Origin: Streptomyces sp. ML-6
Lineage (GTDB): Bacteria > Actinomycetota > Actinomycetes > Streptomycetales > Streptomycetaceae
NCBI RefSeq assembly: GCF_030116705.1
Contig: NZ_JAOTIK010000002.1
Coordinates: 1-64,000 of the forward strand
Direction of reading: 5' to 3'
DNA length: 64,000 nt
Part shown: positions 35,526 to 44,315 of the stretch, piece by piece
How the letters are laid out: each line of letters starts with the position of its first letter
Position numbering within the stretch: position 1 is the stretch's first letter
Position numbers and translations under genes: made by a program
The notes under the pieces: generated by a model
Database searches by the model: none
What the model saw: the letters and a program-made list of their open reading frames with translations, nothing else
What the model was told of the DNA's origin: nothing

Positions 35526-35549
35526 GTCCCCCTCCTTGAGGAGGGGGAC
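35526..35549 (-). terminator. Perfect 10-bp hairpin terminator
   Basis: GTCCCCCTCC (35526-35535), loop TTGA, GGAGGGGGAC (35540-35549), just downstream of the minus-strand WbqC gene stop at 35557. Confidence 0.8.
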
Positions 35550-35556
35550 GGCTGCG

Positions 35557-36351
35557 TCAGGCGGCGGGCTGTAGGACGGTGTGGACGGCGGCGAGGGCCT
35601 GGAGCCGGTCGGCCACGGCATCCGGGCCGAGAGCCGCAAGGGCCCACAGGGCACTGAGCTGGCTGCCGGAGGAGCAGATATTGATCAACGGCGGCCGGAA
35701 CGGCGCCACGGCGATGTTCCGGGCGGCGAAGGGTGCGGGGTCGAGATAGGTCATGCCACCGGTCCCGCACAGATACGCGCGGGCGCCGGTCGCGGCGGAG
35801 AGGCCCGCGAGCCGGACGGATCGGCCCGGCCGGGACGGGAGTTGGCTGCTGGTGAGGATCTGGCCCTTCCAGCCGAGCAGGTCCAGCAGGACGCGGGTGG
35901 AGATCTCGGCGACCGTCGCGGTCCGGCCGGTGGTGAAGGCGTCCAGCACCGGGTCCAGGGCCTTCGCGAGGGCGGGCCAGTGGGGGCTGGAGCCGTAGTG
36001 CTGCCGCAGCATCCCGGCGGTTCGGCGGCAGGCCAAGGCAGGGTCGTCGATCCGGGCGTCCCGGATGAGGGTGGGCCGCCCATTGGGGAGGTGGGTGGGG
36101 ATGGTGAGCCACTGCTGGCGGGCCGGGTCGTCGAGGTCGGCGAGACGGGCTCGGTGCTGGTAGTCGCGGCGGGTGAACTGCACGTCGTCCAGGACGATCC
36201 AGCAGTCCGCCGCGAACAGCTTGGCCAGCGTCGTCAGTCTCGGGAACACATTGGGCTGGTGGATCGCGCACAGCCCGCCCGGGGCGGGCAGGTCACGAGG
36301 TGATGAGGCGGCTGGTGAAGCCGTCGGCGATGAGGGATTCGTACGCGGCAT
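35557..36351 (-). CDS. WbqC-family protein
   Basis: 264 residues from ATG 36351. The diagnostic N-terminal block is CAIHQPNVFPRLTTLAKLFA, then DCWIVLDDVQFTRRDYQHRA and WLTIPTH, all typical of the WbqC-like family found in surface-sugar and natural-product clusters; its chemistry is not firmly known. It overlaps the YdcF-like gene by 59 bases, so a later start is possible, though no better one is seen. The C-terminus includes RFPPLINICSSG-like segments (here FRPPLINICSSGSQLSALWA). Confidence 0.75.
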   Translation of the reverse strand: MPRTNPSSPTASPAASSPRDLPAPGGLCAIHQPNVFPRLTTLAKLFAADCWIVLDDVQFTRRDYQHRARLADLDDPARQQWLTIPTHLPNGRPTLIRDARIDDPALACRRTAGMLRQHYGSSPHWPALAKALDPVLDAFTTGRTATVAEISTRVLLDLLGWKGQILTSSQLPSRPGRSVRLAGLSAATGARAYLCGTGGMTYLDPAPFAARNIAVAPFRPPLINICSSGSQLSALWALAALGPDAVADRLQALAAVHTVLQPAA

Positions 36352-36820
36352 GCACGTCCTCCGGGACCTCCTGCTCGGTGGCGAACCCGAGCTTCGGATA
36401 CTCGATCACCCGCTGGAGATCACCGACGAGCATGTCCAGGACGAGCTTCTCGTCGCCGATGGACTTCAAGTAGTCGTCGAACTCCAGCGGCTCCGACGCG
36501 CACAGGATCTCGACGTCGGGCCACAGCTTGCGGGCGGTCGCGAACGATCGCCTCTCCATGTAGGGCTTGGACACCAGCAGCACCGTGCTCGGGTGGATTC
36601 CAGCGCCGGTGAGGACCTCACGCGAGAGGGTGATGTTCTGCCCGGTGTTCCCGGCGTTGGGCTCCAGCAGGATCGCCTCGGCGGGGACGCCGAGGTCGTG
36701 GCTGCCCAGCCCGATCGCCACGTCGACGGGCCGCAGTTCGTGGTTCATCTGGTGGTAGTCCCAGATCAGCTTGGCCTGGCGCCACTGGTCCTCGGTGATG
36801 GCCTGCTGGTTGTCGCTCAC
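36293..36820 (-). CDS. YdcF/SanA-like DUF218 protein
   Basis: 175 residues. AIGLGSHDLGVPAEAILLEP, then GNTGQNITLSREVL and LLVSKPYMERRSFATARKLW, match the DUF218 (ElyC/SanA/YdcF) fold, with the conserved Glu and Asn-Thr-x-x-Asn. There is no membrane anchor, so it should be cytoplasmic. Its role with the WbqC gene is unknown; together with the regulator fragment upstream they form one minus-strand unit. Confidence 0.78.
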   Translation of the reverse strand: MSDNQQAITEDQWRQAKLIWDYHQMNHELRPVDVAIGLGSHDLGVPAEAILLEPNAGNTGQNITLSREVLTGAGIHPSTVLLVSKPYMERRSFATARKLWPDVEILCASEPLEFDDYLKSIGDEKLVLDMLVGDLQRVIEYPKLGFATEQEVPEDVHAAYESLIADGFTSRLITS

Positions 36821-36835
36821 GCGTTGTCTCCCTGG

Positions 36836-37179
36836 TCACCGTTGCCGGGGGCCGGTCGGCCCCTCGCTCATGGCCTTGATGCCCTCGATACTGCGCAGCT
36901 GGTGCACGAGTCCGTACTGCGCGGCCACCTTGGCGGCCTGGTCGAGGACGAGGTGTCCATCATCCCGGGTCGCTGCGTCGGAGAGCAGGATGTGGCCATG
37001 AGCGGTGTCCAGTCGCACGCGTTGCATCGGTGATTCGGTGGTCCCGCTGTTGCGGGCGATGTCGATGAAGTGCAGGGCCTGGGTGAGGTCGCCGGCGCCG
37101 CGGCGGGCGAGGGCGAGTTTCTGATGGGCCACCGACCAGTCGTCGATTCTCTGGGGGTCGGAGCTGTCTTCGCAGGCTC
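36836..37179 (-). pseudogene. C-terminal fragment of a TPR-type regulator
   Basis: About 110 codons, DDWSVAHQKLALARRGAGDL then LDTAHGHILLSDAATRDDGH, resemble the C-terminus of XRE/TPR regulators such as the one at 7827. An in-frame stop lies just upstream, so the N-terminal DNA-binding part is lost. It sits 15 bases before the YdcF-like start, so the original three-gene unit lost its promoter-proximal end. Confidence 0.6.
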
Positions 37180-37243
37180 TGGTTCATGTTGATGCAGCTC
37201 AGCGACTCAGTAGCTGAGTGTACGCATCACGACACCTGTGGTG

Positions 37244-37530
37244 CTAGTGCTCGATCCGGTGATCTGCGGCCGCATCGGCGGTGATGGCCCAGCACTCGTG
37301 GTCTCGCCATTCACCATTGACGAACTGGAAGCCTGCTGAGTAGCCCTCGCGCTGGAAACCCAAACGCTTGACGAGATTCAGCGAGGGCGCCGACTGGAGG
37401 CGACCCGGCGGAACGGTTACTCCGTCGTCGATGAGGAGGCAGAATCCGGCTTGTGCTCGGTCGCCGTGCCGGTCCGTGACTTCACCGATGCCGCCGTACA
37501 GGTCGTCGGACCACGACGACGCCTGGAACT
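37244..37530 (-). pseudogene. GNAT acetyltransferase C-terminal fragment
   Basis: Reading from about 37530 to the TAG at 37244-37246 gives GGIGEVTDRHGDRAQAGFCL and then LNLVKRLGFQREGYSAGFQF and NGEWRDHECWAI, the last half of a RimJ-like GNAT with its typical late motif. The start and acetyl-CoA loop are missing. Confidence 0.6.
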
Positions 37531-37790
37531 CAGGACCCAGGAGTGCGTGACCCCGCCCTGCGATGGGCGCGCCACCTGGAGAGGGGGCCCTGCGCGGAGC
37601 CTGACCAGCAGTGCACGTCCGTCCGGCTACGGGCGAGGACTCGCGAAGTCTGAGGGGTCCGGGTCACGGCATCGTGGTCCGGCCACCCGACTGAACGGCC
37701 CGCGGCAGCGCTGGAATTGGCGTCGTGGATGAGCACGGTGCTCTCTCGTACCGGGCGGCGTGGACAGTCCGGATGCAGCGCGCCTGCCTC

Positions 37791-38693
37791 CTAGGTGCCT
37801 CCGACGCCGCGCTGTACAAGCAACAAGGAGAGAGCTTCGACTGCGGGTGAAGTGTCGGCCTCCCGGGTCGTGATGTGGATGTCGTGCGTGAGGCCGGTAG
37901 GTTGCGCTACTTCGAGGTAGGTCACGCCTGGGCGAGGGGCTGCCGCGAGAGCGGGGATGAGTGCCACGCCGAAGTCCGCAGCCACGAGCAGGGACAGGAC
38001 ATCGTATTGGTCGGAGCGGAACGCAATGTCGGGCTCGAAGCCCTCAGCTCGGCAGATGAGTTCTGTCGCTGCCTGAAAGCCAGAGCTCGGCAGTGCAGAG
38101 AGCCAGGTGGCATCGGCGTAGTCCCGAAGATTCGCGGTGGTCTGGCCGGCTCGCTGAAGGTGAGGGGGCACAGCCAGTAGCATCCGGTCGCGGTGAAGGA
38201 GCACCTGGCGCAGGCCCTGGAGACCGGGTTTTGGCAGACGTCCGTATTCATGAGTGACGGCCAGATCCAGGTCTCCGTTCGCCACCGCCGGCATGGATGT
38301 CTCCGGCTCCGCCTCCGTGAATGTCATGCTCACGTCCTTGTATCGCTGACGGAAGGCCATCAGCGTGGGCACGATGAGCCCGGTGGCGACGCTGTTGAAG
38401 GCCGCGATGCGGACCCTGCCTCCACGCAAACCCGACACAGCCCGTACGGCGGCCTCCGCAGCCTCGAGTTCGACGAACACGCGATGGGCATGTTCGACCA
38501 GAACCCGCCCCGCCTCGGTGAGACGTACGCTGCGGGCGGAGCGCTCCAGCAGCGCGGTACCGATGTCCTGTTCCAGGGCGGAGAGCTGCTGGGAGGCGGC
38601 TGAAGGCGTGCAGCCTGCCAGCTGAGCCGCTCCGGCGATGGTGCCTGTGCGTACGAGGTCTCGAAGCAGGCCGAGCCGACGAGTGTTGAGCAT
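37791..38693 (-). CDS. LysR-family transcriptional regulator
   Basis: 300 residues from ATG 38693. The winged helix-turn-helix is at the N-terminus (GTIAGAAQLAGCTPSAASQQ), followed by the linker helix and a periplasmic-binding-like effector domain (RVRIAAFNSVATGLIVPTL onward). It lies downstream of the permease on the same strand, not divergent from it. The link to amine metabolism is by proximity only. Confidence 0.85.
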   Translation of the reverse strand: MLNTRRLGLLRDLVRTGTIAGAAQLAGCTPSAASQQLSALEQDIGTALLERSARSVRLTEAGRVLVEHAHRVFVELEAAEAAVRAVSGLRGGRVRIAAFNSVATGLIVPTLMAFRQRYKDVSMTFTEAEPETSMPAVANGDLDLAVTHEYGRLPKPGLQGLRQVLLHRDRMLLAVPPHLQRAGQTTANLRDYADATWLSALPSSGFQAATELICRAEGFEPDIAFRSDQYDVLSLLVAADFGVALIPALAAAPRPGVTYLEVAQPTGLTHDIHITTREADTSPAVEALSLLLVQRGVGGT

Positions 38694-39009
38694 GGGAGAA
38701 ACCTATGTCCCTCGGCTGCCCAGTCTGGGCAGCGAGCCGAATGGCTGCGGTCGCTTCCAGGAGGGCGCCGAGATCGGGCAGGTCGGAGCCGACGAGCGGG
38801 GGGCTCCCCAACAGGGTGAGCAGTGTGGGATGAATCGATCGTCGGCGGTCCCTTTTGGGACTGGATCTGTTGTACGGCACCGCAGGAGGGCGACGTCTGG
38901 CTCGACTGCGGGACGGGCTGGTCAGGGGGACGGCCAGTGCAGCCCGCTCAGGCAGGTCGAGCCCGAGCGGTCCCGTGCCGGCCGTCCCTGGATGTGGGAA
39001 GGACAGCGG
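38694..39009. other. Intergenic region, permease to LysR
   Basis: 316 bases without a supported gene. It should carry the LysR promoter and the permease terminator. Confidence 0.35.
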
Positions 39010-40542
39010 TTAGGCGAGGCCTGTCGGGGGTTGCTCGGGGGCAGAAACAGTCGTTGCGGGCAGTGATGTGACTGATGACTCCAGCCCGTACATACCGTTG
39101 CTCGACCTGCTTGCCAGCCGGGAGTGGCGGCGCCCGAAGACCACGTACAGGACGGCGGCCAGAAGGAGCCAGGCTGCGAAGAGTGTCCAGGTGATGCCGG
39201 GGAGAAGGTAGGCGAGGTAGAGGCAGGAGGCGGCAGCCAGTACCGGAACGACGGGGTGAAAGGGCACCCGGTACGGGCGGTGTGCGGTGGGGGCGATCCG
39301 ACGGAGCACACTGACTGCGGCAGCCACCGCGACGAACGCGATGAGGGTGCCCATGCTGGTGAGGTCAACCAGGTACTTCAGCGGGACGAGGGCCGCGAGG
39401 ACGCCAGTGATGAGCCCGACGATCCAGGTGTTGTGCACCGGAGTGTGGCGCTTGCGGTTCACCCGCTGGAAGATCTGCGGGACCAGACCGTCTCGGGCCA
39501 TGGAGAGCAGGATGCGCGTCTGGCCGAAGAGCGTGACCAGAACGATGCTGAAGATGGACACGACGGCACTGGCGGACAGGAGGACGGCAGGCCAGCCCAT
39601 ACCGGTCACGTTGCGGAGGATCTCGGCGAGTACGGCCTCACCCGCGTCGGACTGAGCGCCGAACCGGTCCATGGGCTGGGCTCCGATCGCGGCGATGGAG
39701 ACCAGCACGTAGATCAGGGTGACGACGGCGAGGGTGAAGAAGAGGGCGAGCGGAACCGTCCGTTTGGGGTTGCGGACTTCTTCGCTTGCCGTGGCCACTG
39801 TGTCGAAGCCGACGAAGGTGAAGAAGACGCTGGAGGCGGCGGTGCCGATGCCGGCAAGGCCGTGGGGGGCGAAGTCGGCGAAGTTGTCCGACCGGAAGGC
39901 CGTGAAGGCGATGGCCACGAACATCACCAGTGCCGCGAGCTTGACGACGACCATGATCGCGTTGACGACGGCTGACTCGCGGGTGCCACGGGCCAGAAGT
40001 GCGGAACAGAGCAGGATGACGACGAGTGCGGGGATGTTGACCACGCCGCCTGCGCCCGGTGGTTGGCTGATCGTGTCCGGGAGAGAGAACCCGAAGAGCG
40101 CGTCGGTCAGTTCGTTGAGGTACTGGCCCCAGCTGACCGCCACAGCCGAGACGGAGACACCGTATTCAAGGATCAGGCACCAGGCGACGAGGTAGGCCAT
40201 GCCCTCGCCGAGGGAGGCATAGGCATAGGAGTATGTGCTGCCTGCCGCAGGAAGCACGCCGGACAGTTCCGCGTAGCAGAGGGCTGCCAGGCCTGCGACT
40301 GTGGCGGCGATGACGAAGGAGAGTACGACGCCGGGGCCGGCGAGGGGGACGCTGGTGCCCAGGATGAAGAAGATGCCGGTGCCGACGACCGAACTGATGC
40401 CGATCAGGGTGAGTTGGGCCAGGCCGATCGTGCGGCGCAGAGTGGTCCCCGCTGGTGGACCGTCCAGCGGATCGCCGGCTGCGTCGGCGAGCATGTGGTC
40501 AAGGGATTTGCGGCGAAGCAGCTGGTTCGGCCTGAGGCTCAT
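39010..40542 (-). CDS. APC-family amino acid/polyamine permease
   Basis: 510 residues with about 12-14 membrane helices. The first has the APC substrate motif GISSVVGTGIFFILG. Also seen are AALCYAELSGVLPAAGSTYS and FFTFVGFDTVATASEEVRNP, which together are typical of the cationic amino acid transporter branch. It should import an amino acid or a polyamine across the cell membrane. Its neighbours (ureohydrolase, aminoaldehyde and amine oxidation genes) suggest agmatine, guanidinobutyrate or putrescine. Confidence 0.85.
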   Translation of the reverse strand: MSLRPNQLLRRKSLDHMLADAAGDPLDGPPAGTTLRRTIGLAQLTLIGISSVVGTGIFFILGTSVPLAGPGVVLSFVIAATVAGLAALCYAELSGVLPAAGSTYSYAYASLGEGMAYLVAWCLILEYGVSVSAVAVSWGQYLNELTDALFGFSLPDTISQPPGAGGVVNIPALVVILLCSALLARGTRESAVVNAIMVVVKLAALVMFVAIAFTAFRSDNFADFAPHGLAGIGTAASSVFFTFVGFDTVATASEEVRNPKRTVPLALFFTLAVVTLIYVLVSIAAIGAQPMDRFGAQSDAGEAVLAEILRNVTGMGWPAVLLSASAVVSIFSIVLVTLFGQTRILLSMARDGLVPQIFQRVNRKRHTPVHNTWIVGLITGVLAALVPLKYLVDLTSMGTLIAFVAVAAAVSVLRRIAPTAHRPYRVPFHPVVPVLAAASCLYLAYLLPGITWTLFAAWLLLAAVLYVVFGRRHSRLASRSSNGMYGLESSVTSLPATTVSAPEQPPTGLA

Positions 40543-40768
40543 GAGTACTCCTGGATGTGTCCCTCAACCCACCTGGCTGTCCCGGTGTGGGCCTTGGTGC
40601 CGTTGTGCGGTGCCGTTCTCGGATCGGGCCCAGAAAGTCCGGAGGCTGCTTGGTGTTTCTTGCCCGCGATGGAGAGATCCGGCCATGTGCGAAGTAGGCC
40701 GCCGGTGGTGAAGACGTGATGTGGCGCAGGACGCGGGGGCGCATCGCCGTCTCTGCGGGCTTCCTGAT
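40543..40768. other. Gap between ureohydrolase and permease
   Basis: 226 bases, no gene seen. It is the probable promoter region of the permease, which may still be co-transcribed with the ureohydrolase upstream. Confidence 0.3.
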
Positions 40769-41737
40769 TTACCGGCTCTCGCTGAGCGAAATGAGGGAAA
40801 TGAGTTCCCATGCGGTGTGGGCGGCGGCGAGTCCAGTGATGTCACTGTGGTCGTAGGCGGGGGCGACTTCTACGACATCGCATCCGACGACATTCAGACC
40901 CGACAGGCCGCGGAGCGTCTTGAAGAATTCACGGGTCGCCAGTCCGCCCACCTCGGGAGTTCCGGTGGCCGGGGCGTGCGCAGGGTCGAGGACGTCAATG
41001 TCGACGGAGATGTAGACGGGACGTGTACCCAGGCGGCGCCGGATCTGCGCGACGATGTCGCTGACCTTCCGATCCTGGAACGCCTCGCTGTCGATGATCT
41101 CGAATCCGCCTTCCCGGTCATCGGCAAGTTCGCTCGGGTCGTAGATGCCGCCGCGCGTTCCGACATGCTGGCAGTGGTTGAGGTCGATGATCCCTTCCTC
41201 GGCCGCGCGCCTGAAGGGCGACCCGTGCCACACGCTTGCCCCGTGGCAGGTGTCCCAGGTGTCCAGGTGGGCGTCGAAGTGCAGGACCGCCAGAGGCCCG
41301 TGTGCCGAGGCTGCCGCCCGTATGAGGGGCAGAGCGACGGTGTGGTCACCGCCGAGGGCGACCACACGTGTGCCCTGGTCCACCAGACGCCGCGCGGCGG
41401 CCTCGATCGTCGCGACTGCGCGGGGGATGTCGTACGGACCCACCGCGACGTCGCCGGCATCGACGACCTGTTGCGAGTCGAACGGAAAGACGTCGAGGAA
41501 CTGGTGGTACGGGTGCAGCTGTCGCGAATTCTCGCGGATATGCGCGGGACCGAAGCGGGCGCCGGGCCGGAAGCTGGTCCCGCTGTCGAAGGGAATTCCG
41601 AGGACAGCTACGTCGGCGTGAGCGACGTCTTCGATCCGAGGAAGAAGCGCGTAGGTCGCGATCCCGCCGTAGCGAGGCATCTCGGTTTCGTTGCGCTGGC
41701 CGATCGGCGTGGGATTTCCCATGAGCGTATTACTCAT
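40769..41737 (-). CDS. speB: Agmatinase/guanidinobutyrase-family ureohydrolase
   Basis: 322 residues from ATG 41737; ATG 41722 is an alternative, neither with a strong ribosome site. The binuclear manganese site is complete: GGDHTVALP, LHFDAHLDTW and VDIDVLDPAHAPATGTPEVG. The enzyme hydrolyses a guanidino compound to urea and an amine; agmatine to putrescine or guanidinobutyrate to GABA are both possible for this subgroup. It is the first enzyme in the likely amine catabolism set and precedes the permease on the same strand. Confidence 0.88.
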   Translation of the reverse strand: MSNTLMGNPTPIGQRNETEMPRYGGIATYALLPRIEDVAHADVAVLGIPFDSGTSFRPGARFGPAHIRENSRQLHPYHQFLDVFPFDSQQVVDAGDVAVGPYDIPRAVATIEAAARRLVDQGTRVVALGGDHTVALPLIRAAASAHGPLAVLHFDAHLDTWDTCHGASVWHGSPFRRAAEEGIIDLNHCQHVGTRGGIYDPSELADDREGGFEIIDSEAFQDRKVSDIVAQIRRRLGTRPVYISVDIDVLDPAHAPATGTPEVGGLATREFFKTLRGLSGLNVVGCDVVEVAPAYDHSDITGLAAAHTAWELISLISLSESR

Positions 41738-42123
41738 TTCATAGCGGCGTGCATGCTCTGGTTCAGCGTTGTATAGCCCACACGCCTGTCGAGGCGGCCG
41801 GCTCCGGTGATGAGGAAGCGGCGCGGAATATCCGCCAGGCGTCTGCCGGTAGGCAGAGGTCGGCCAGAATTCCGCAATACGACAGAAGGGATAAGGGCGG
41901 TTTACGCGTGCGTGAACAGCGTGGCTCATACTCAGCGGCAGGAGAAGCAGGGTCGCCTGATGCCGAGCTTAAGTTGCACTAATGCTCGGGGTGGGGTTGC
42001 GGGCGTTGAAGACTGGTCACATGCGCGCCAGGCGCATAGGCCGCCGCTGGCTGCGGCTCGACCTTCCGGTCCGCAGACCGCCATGTGCCGCAAACATCCC
42101 CGGTCACTGCCGCTGGGGCGCCG
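41738..42123. promoter_or_regulatory. Intergenic region upstream of the ureohydrolase
   Basis: 386 bases without a convincing gene. It lies before the minus-strand ureohydrolase and after the minus-strand folP, so it should hold the ureohydrolase promoter. No operator was identified. Confidence 0.35.
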
Positions 42124-42970
42124 TCAGGCCTGCTCGAGGGCTCGGGCGACGCGTACCGCGTCCGCCGTGGCGCTCACCGCGTGGACGCGTACGGCCCATG
42201 CGCCGGCGCTTGCCGCGAGCGCGGAGACGGCGGCCGTGGCTGCGTCGCGTTCCGGAGGCGGCGGCGGTGCGCCGTCGGCGCGGGTGAGGACGTGGCCGAG
42301 GAAGCGTTTGCGGGAGGCGGCGATGAGCAGCGGGAGCCCGAGGGTGTGGAGGCGGTCAGTGTGGGCGAGGAGGGCAAGATCGTGGTCGGCGTTCTTGGAA
42401 AAGCCGAGCCCGGGGTCGACGATGACGCGGTCGGGTGCGATGCCGCCGGGCCACGGCGGCATCCACGCGTGCCTGGAGTTCGTCGACGACCTCGGTGACG
42501 ACGTCGGTATAGCGGCCCTTGACGTTGCCGCCTTGCAGATGGCCCCGCCAGTGCATGACGACAAAGGGCACCCGTGCGGCGGCAACGACCGAGATCATGG
42601 CGGGGTCGGCGAGGCCGCCGCTGACGTCGTTGACCAGCACGGCCCCGGCTTCGACCGCGACGGAGGCGCGCATCGTGTCCACGGAGACAATGGCGCCCTC
42701 GGAAGCGGGGCCGCGGACGATCGGGATGACCCTGCGCAGCTCCTCCGCCTCGTCGACGCGGCCGGAGCCCGGACAGGTGGACTCGCCGCCGACGTCGACC
42801 AGGTCGGCTCCCCGTGCGACCAGGTCGAGGCCGTGCTTGACGGCGGGCGCCGTATCGAACCAGCGCCCGCCGTCGGAGAAGGAGTCGGGGGTCACGTTCA
42901 CGACCCCCATGACCGCGCAACGGTCCCACTCCGGAAGGCCCGCGGGGGCCCGGCGATCACGCCGAGGCAT
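42124..42970 (-). pseudogene. folP: Dihydropteroate synthase, one frameshift
   Basis: From ATG 42970 the sequence has VMGVVNVTPDSFSDGGRWF, DVGGESTCPGSGRV and VNDVSGGLADPAM, all active-site blocks. Near 42455 the frame changes between LQARVDAAVA and GGIAPDRVIVDPGLGFSKNA; the rest (PLLIAASRKRFLGHVLTR) is intact in the new frame to the stop at 42124. One extra C/G in a GGCCCGG run explains it. The enzyme joins p-aminobenzoate to pterin in folate synthesis and is the sulfonamide target. A copy outside a folate operon suggests an acquired or spare gene. Confidence 0.8.
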
Positions 42971-43340
42971 CGACCGCGCTCATGACGTGCTTGATGCGCG
43001 TGTAGTCCGCGAGTCCGTAGGCGGACAAGTCCTTGCCATGTCCGGACTGCTTGAACCCGCCGTGCGGCATCTCAGGAGTAAGAGGTCCGTGTGTGTTAAC
43101 CCATATCGCGCCGAAGTCGAGCGTGCTCGTGGTGCGCAGGATACGGGCATGATCGGTGCTCCACACCGAGGCGGCCAGACCATACGGCTGGTCGTTGGCC
43201 AGTTCGATGGCCTCCTGCTCGGTGGTGAACCTCTGCACCGTCAGGACCGGGGCGAAGATCTCCTTCTGCACGATCTCGTCCCGCTGGCGCACGCCCGAGA
43301 TCACGGTGGGGGCAAGGTAGTACCCGCGATGCCCTTCGCG
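42957..43340 (-). pseudogene. Aminoaldehyde dehydrogenase, C-terminal fragment cut by IS6
   Basis: The last 127 residues of an aldehyde dehydrogenase: GYYLAPTVISGV, QKEIFAPVLTVQRF, IELANDQPYGLAASVWSTDH and the final HGGFKQSGHGKDLS. This tail is typical of betaine/gamma-aminobutyraldehyde dehydrogenases, which fits polyamine breakdown. Family sequence ends exactly at the IS6 border (43341). The catalytic Cys and cofactor domain are lost. Confidence 0.8.
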
Positions 43341-44203
43341 GGCGTTGTCACGTTGTTGGGTGTGTAAGTGTCTGACGGTGCGTCGGGGCATGATGGGACC
43401 GCGGTCCGGGCCGTGTTCAGGCCGTGGTGAGACGGCCGACGGCGCCGGTGATCTGGTCCCAGATGGCGAAGCGGATGGTCATCTCAGCTCGGTGTTCGGG
43501 GGCGGTCATCAGGTGGCGGCGGGGCCGGAAGTGGGGTGAGATGCCGCTGAAGGCGGACAGGAACCGCTGTGCTGCGCCTACAAAGCGGAAGCCCTTCATC
43601 GCGCATTCGCGTTGCCGGGTGGGCTGGTGGCTGTTCTCGGCCCGGTTGTTCAGGCCCTTGTGTGAGCGGTGTTCGACCGAGGGCATGACCTCGCGGTGGG
43701 CCGCGCCGTAGGAGCGGAGCTTGTCCGTGACGATCACGCGCGGCACGGCGCTCGTCTTCTTCATCAGGCGGCGAAGGAAGCGCCGGGCGGCGGCCTTGTC
43801 CCGGCGGCTCTGCACGAGGATGTCGAGCACGTTGCCGTCCTGGTCGACGGCCCGCCACAGGTACTTCCGCTCCCCGTTGACCTTGATAAACACCTCGTCC
43901 AGGTGCCATTTATCCCTGGGTCGGGGCCAGCGGCGACGCAGTCCGTCGGCGTAGGCCTGCCCGAACTTGGCGCACCACCGCCGGACCGTCTCATAGGAGA
44001 CGATCACGCCGCGCTGGAGCATCAACTCCTCCACCTCACGGAAGCTGAGCGGGAAGCGGAAGTCCAGCCACACGCAGTGGGAGATCACCTCGACCGGGTA
44101 CCGGTGTCCCCTGTATGACGGCGACGTGCACCCCACGTACGATCCCCCTCCACCATGATCAACCCGAGGATCCTCCCACGCCATCCGCCAACGTGACAGT
44201 GCC
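43341..44203 (-). mobile_element. IS6-family element (complete copy)
   Basis: Ends are GGCGTTGTCACGTT (43341) and, inward from 44203 on the other strand, GGCACTGTCACGTT, giving 14-bp imperfect repeats. About 863 bp with one transposase gene. The 8-bp flanks (CCTTCGCG left, GCTGGCAC right) differ, so there is no target duplication; this fits IS6-mediated deletion or fusion. Confidence 0.85.
43417..44136 (-). CDS. IS6-family transposase
   Basis: 239 residues from GTG 44136, with GGAGGGGG upstream. It has the helix-turn-helix FREVEELMLQRGVIVSYETV. The catalytic triad is in KWHLDEVFIKVNG, VIVTDKLRSYGAA and the Glu of NNRAENSHQPTRQRE. It appears intact. The first 30 codons are repeated in a broken, inverted copy at 48308. 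Confidence 0.88.
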   Translation of the reverse strand: MGCTSPSYRGHRYPVEVISHCVWLDFRFPLSFREVEELMLQRGVIVSYETVRRWCAKFGQAYADGLRRRWPRPRDKWHLDEVFIKVNGERKYLWRAVDQDGNVLDILVQSRRDKAAARRFLRRLMKKTSAVPRVIVTDKLRSYGAAHREVMPSVEHRSHKGLNNRAENSHQPTRQRECAMKGFRFVGAAQRFLSAFSGISPHFRPRRHLMTAPEHRAEMTIRFAIWDQITGAVGRLTTA

Positions 44204-44264
44204 GCTGGCACCGTTGCAGCGCGAACGGCTTCACATCTGGTTCTGCTCCCTTGCGGAGGCGGCG

Positions 44265-44297
44265 GGGGTATGCGCACTGGGGCATGGCGCATACCCC
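44265..44297 (-). terminator. Hairpin terminator of the amine oxidase operon
   Basis: GGGGTATGCGC (44265-44275) pairs perfectly with GCGCATACCCC (44287-44297), 19 bases past the stop of the minus-strand aldehyde dehydrogenase. Confidence 0.75.
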
Positions 44298-44315
44298 TCG
44301 CCGACGAGGTGGCGA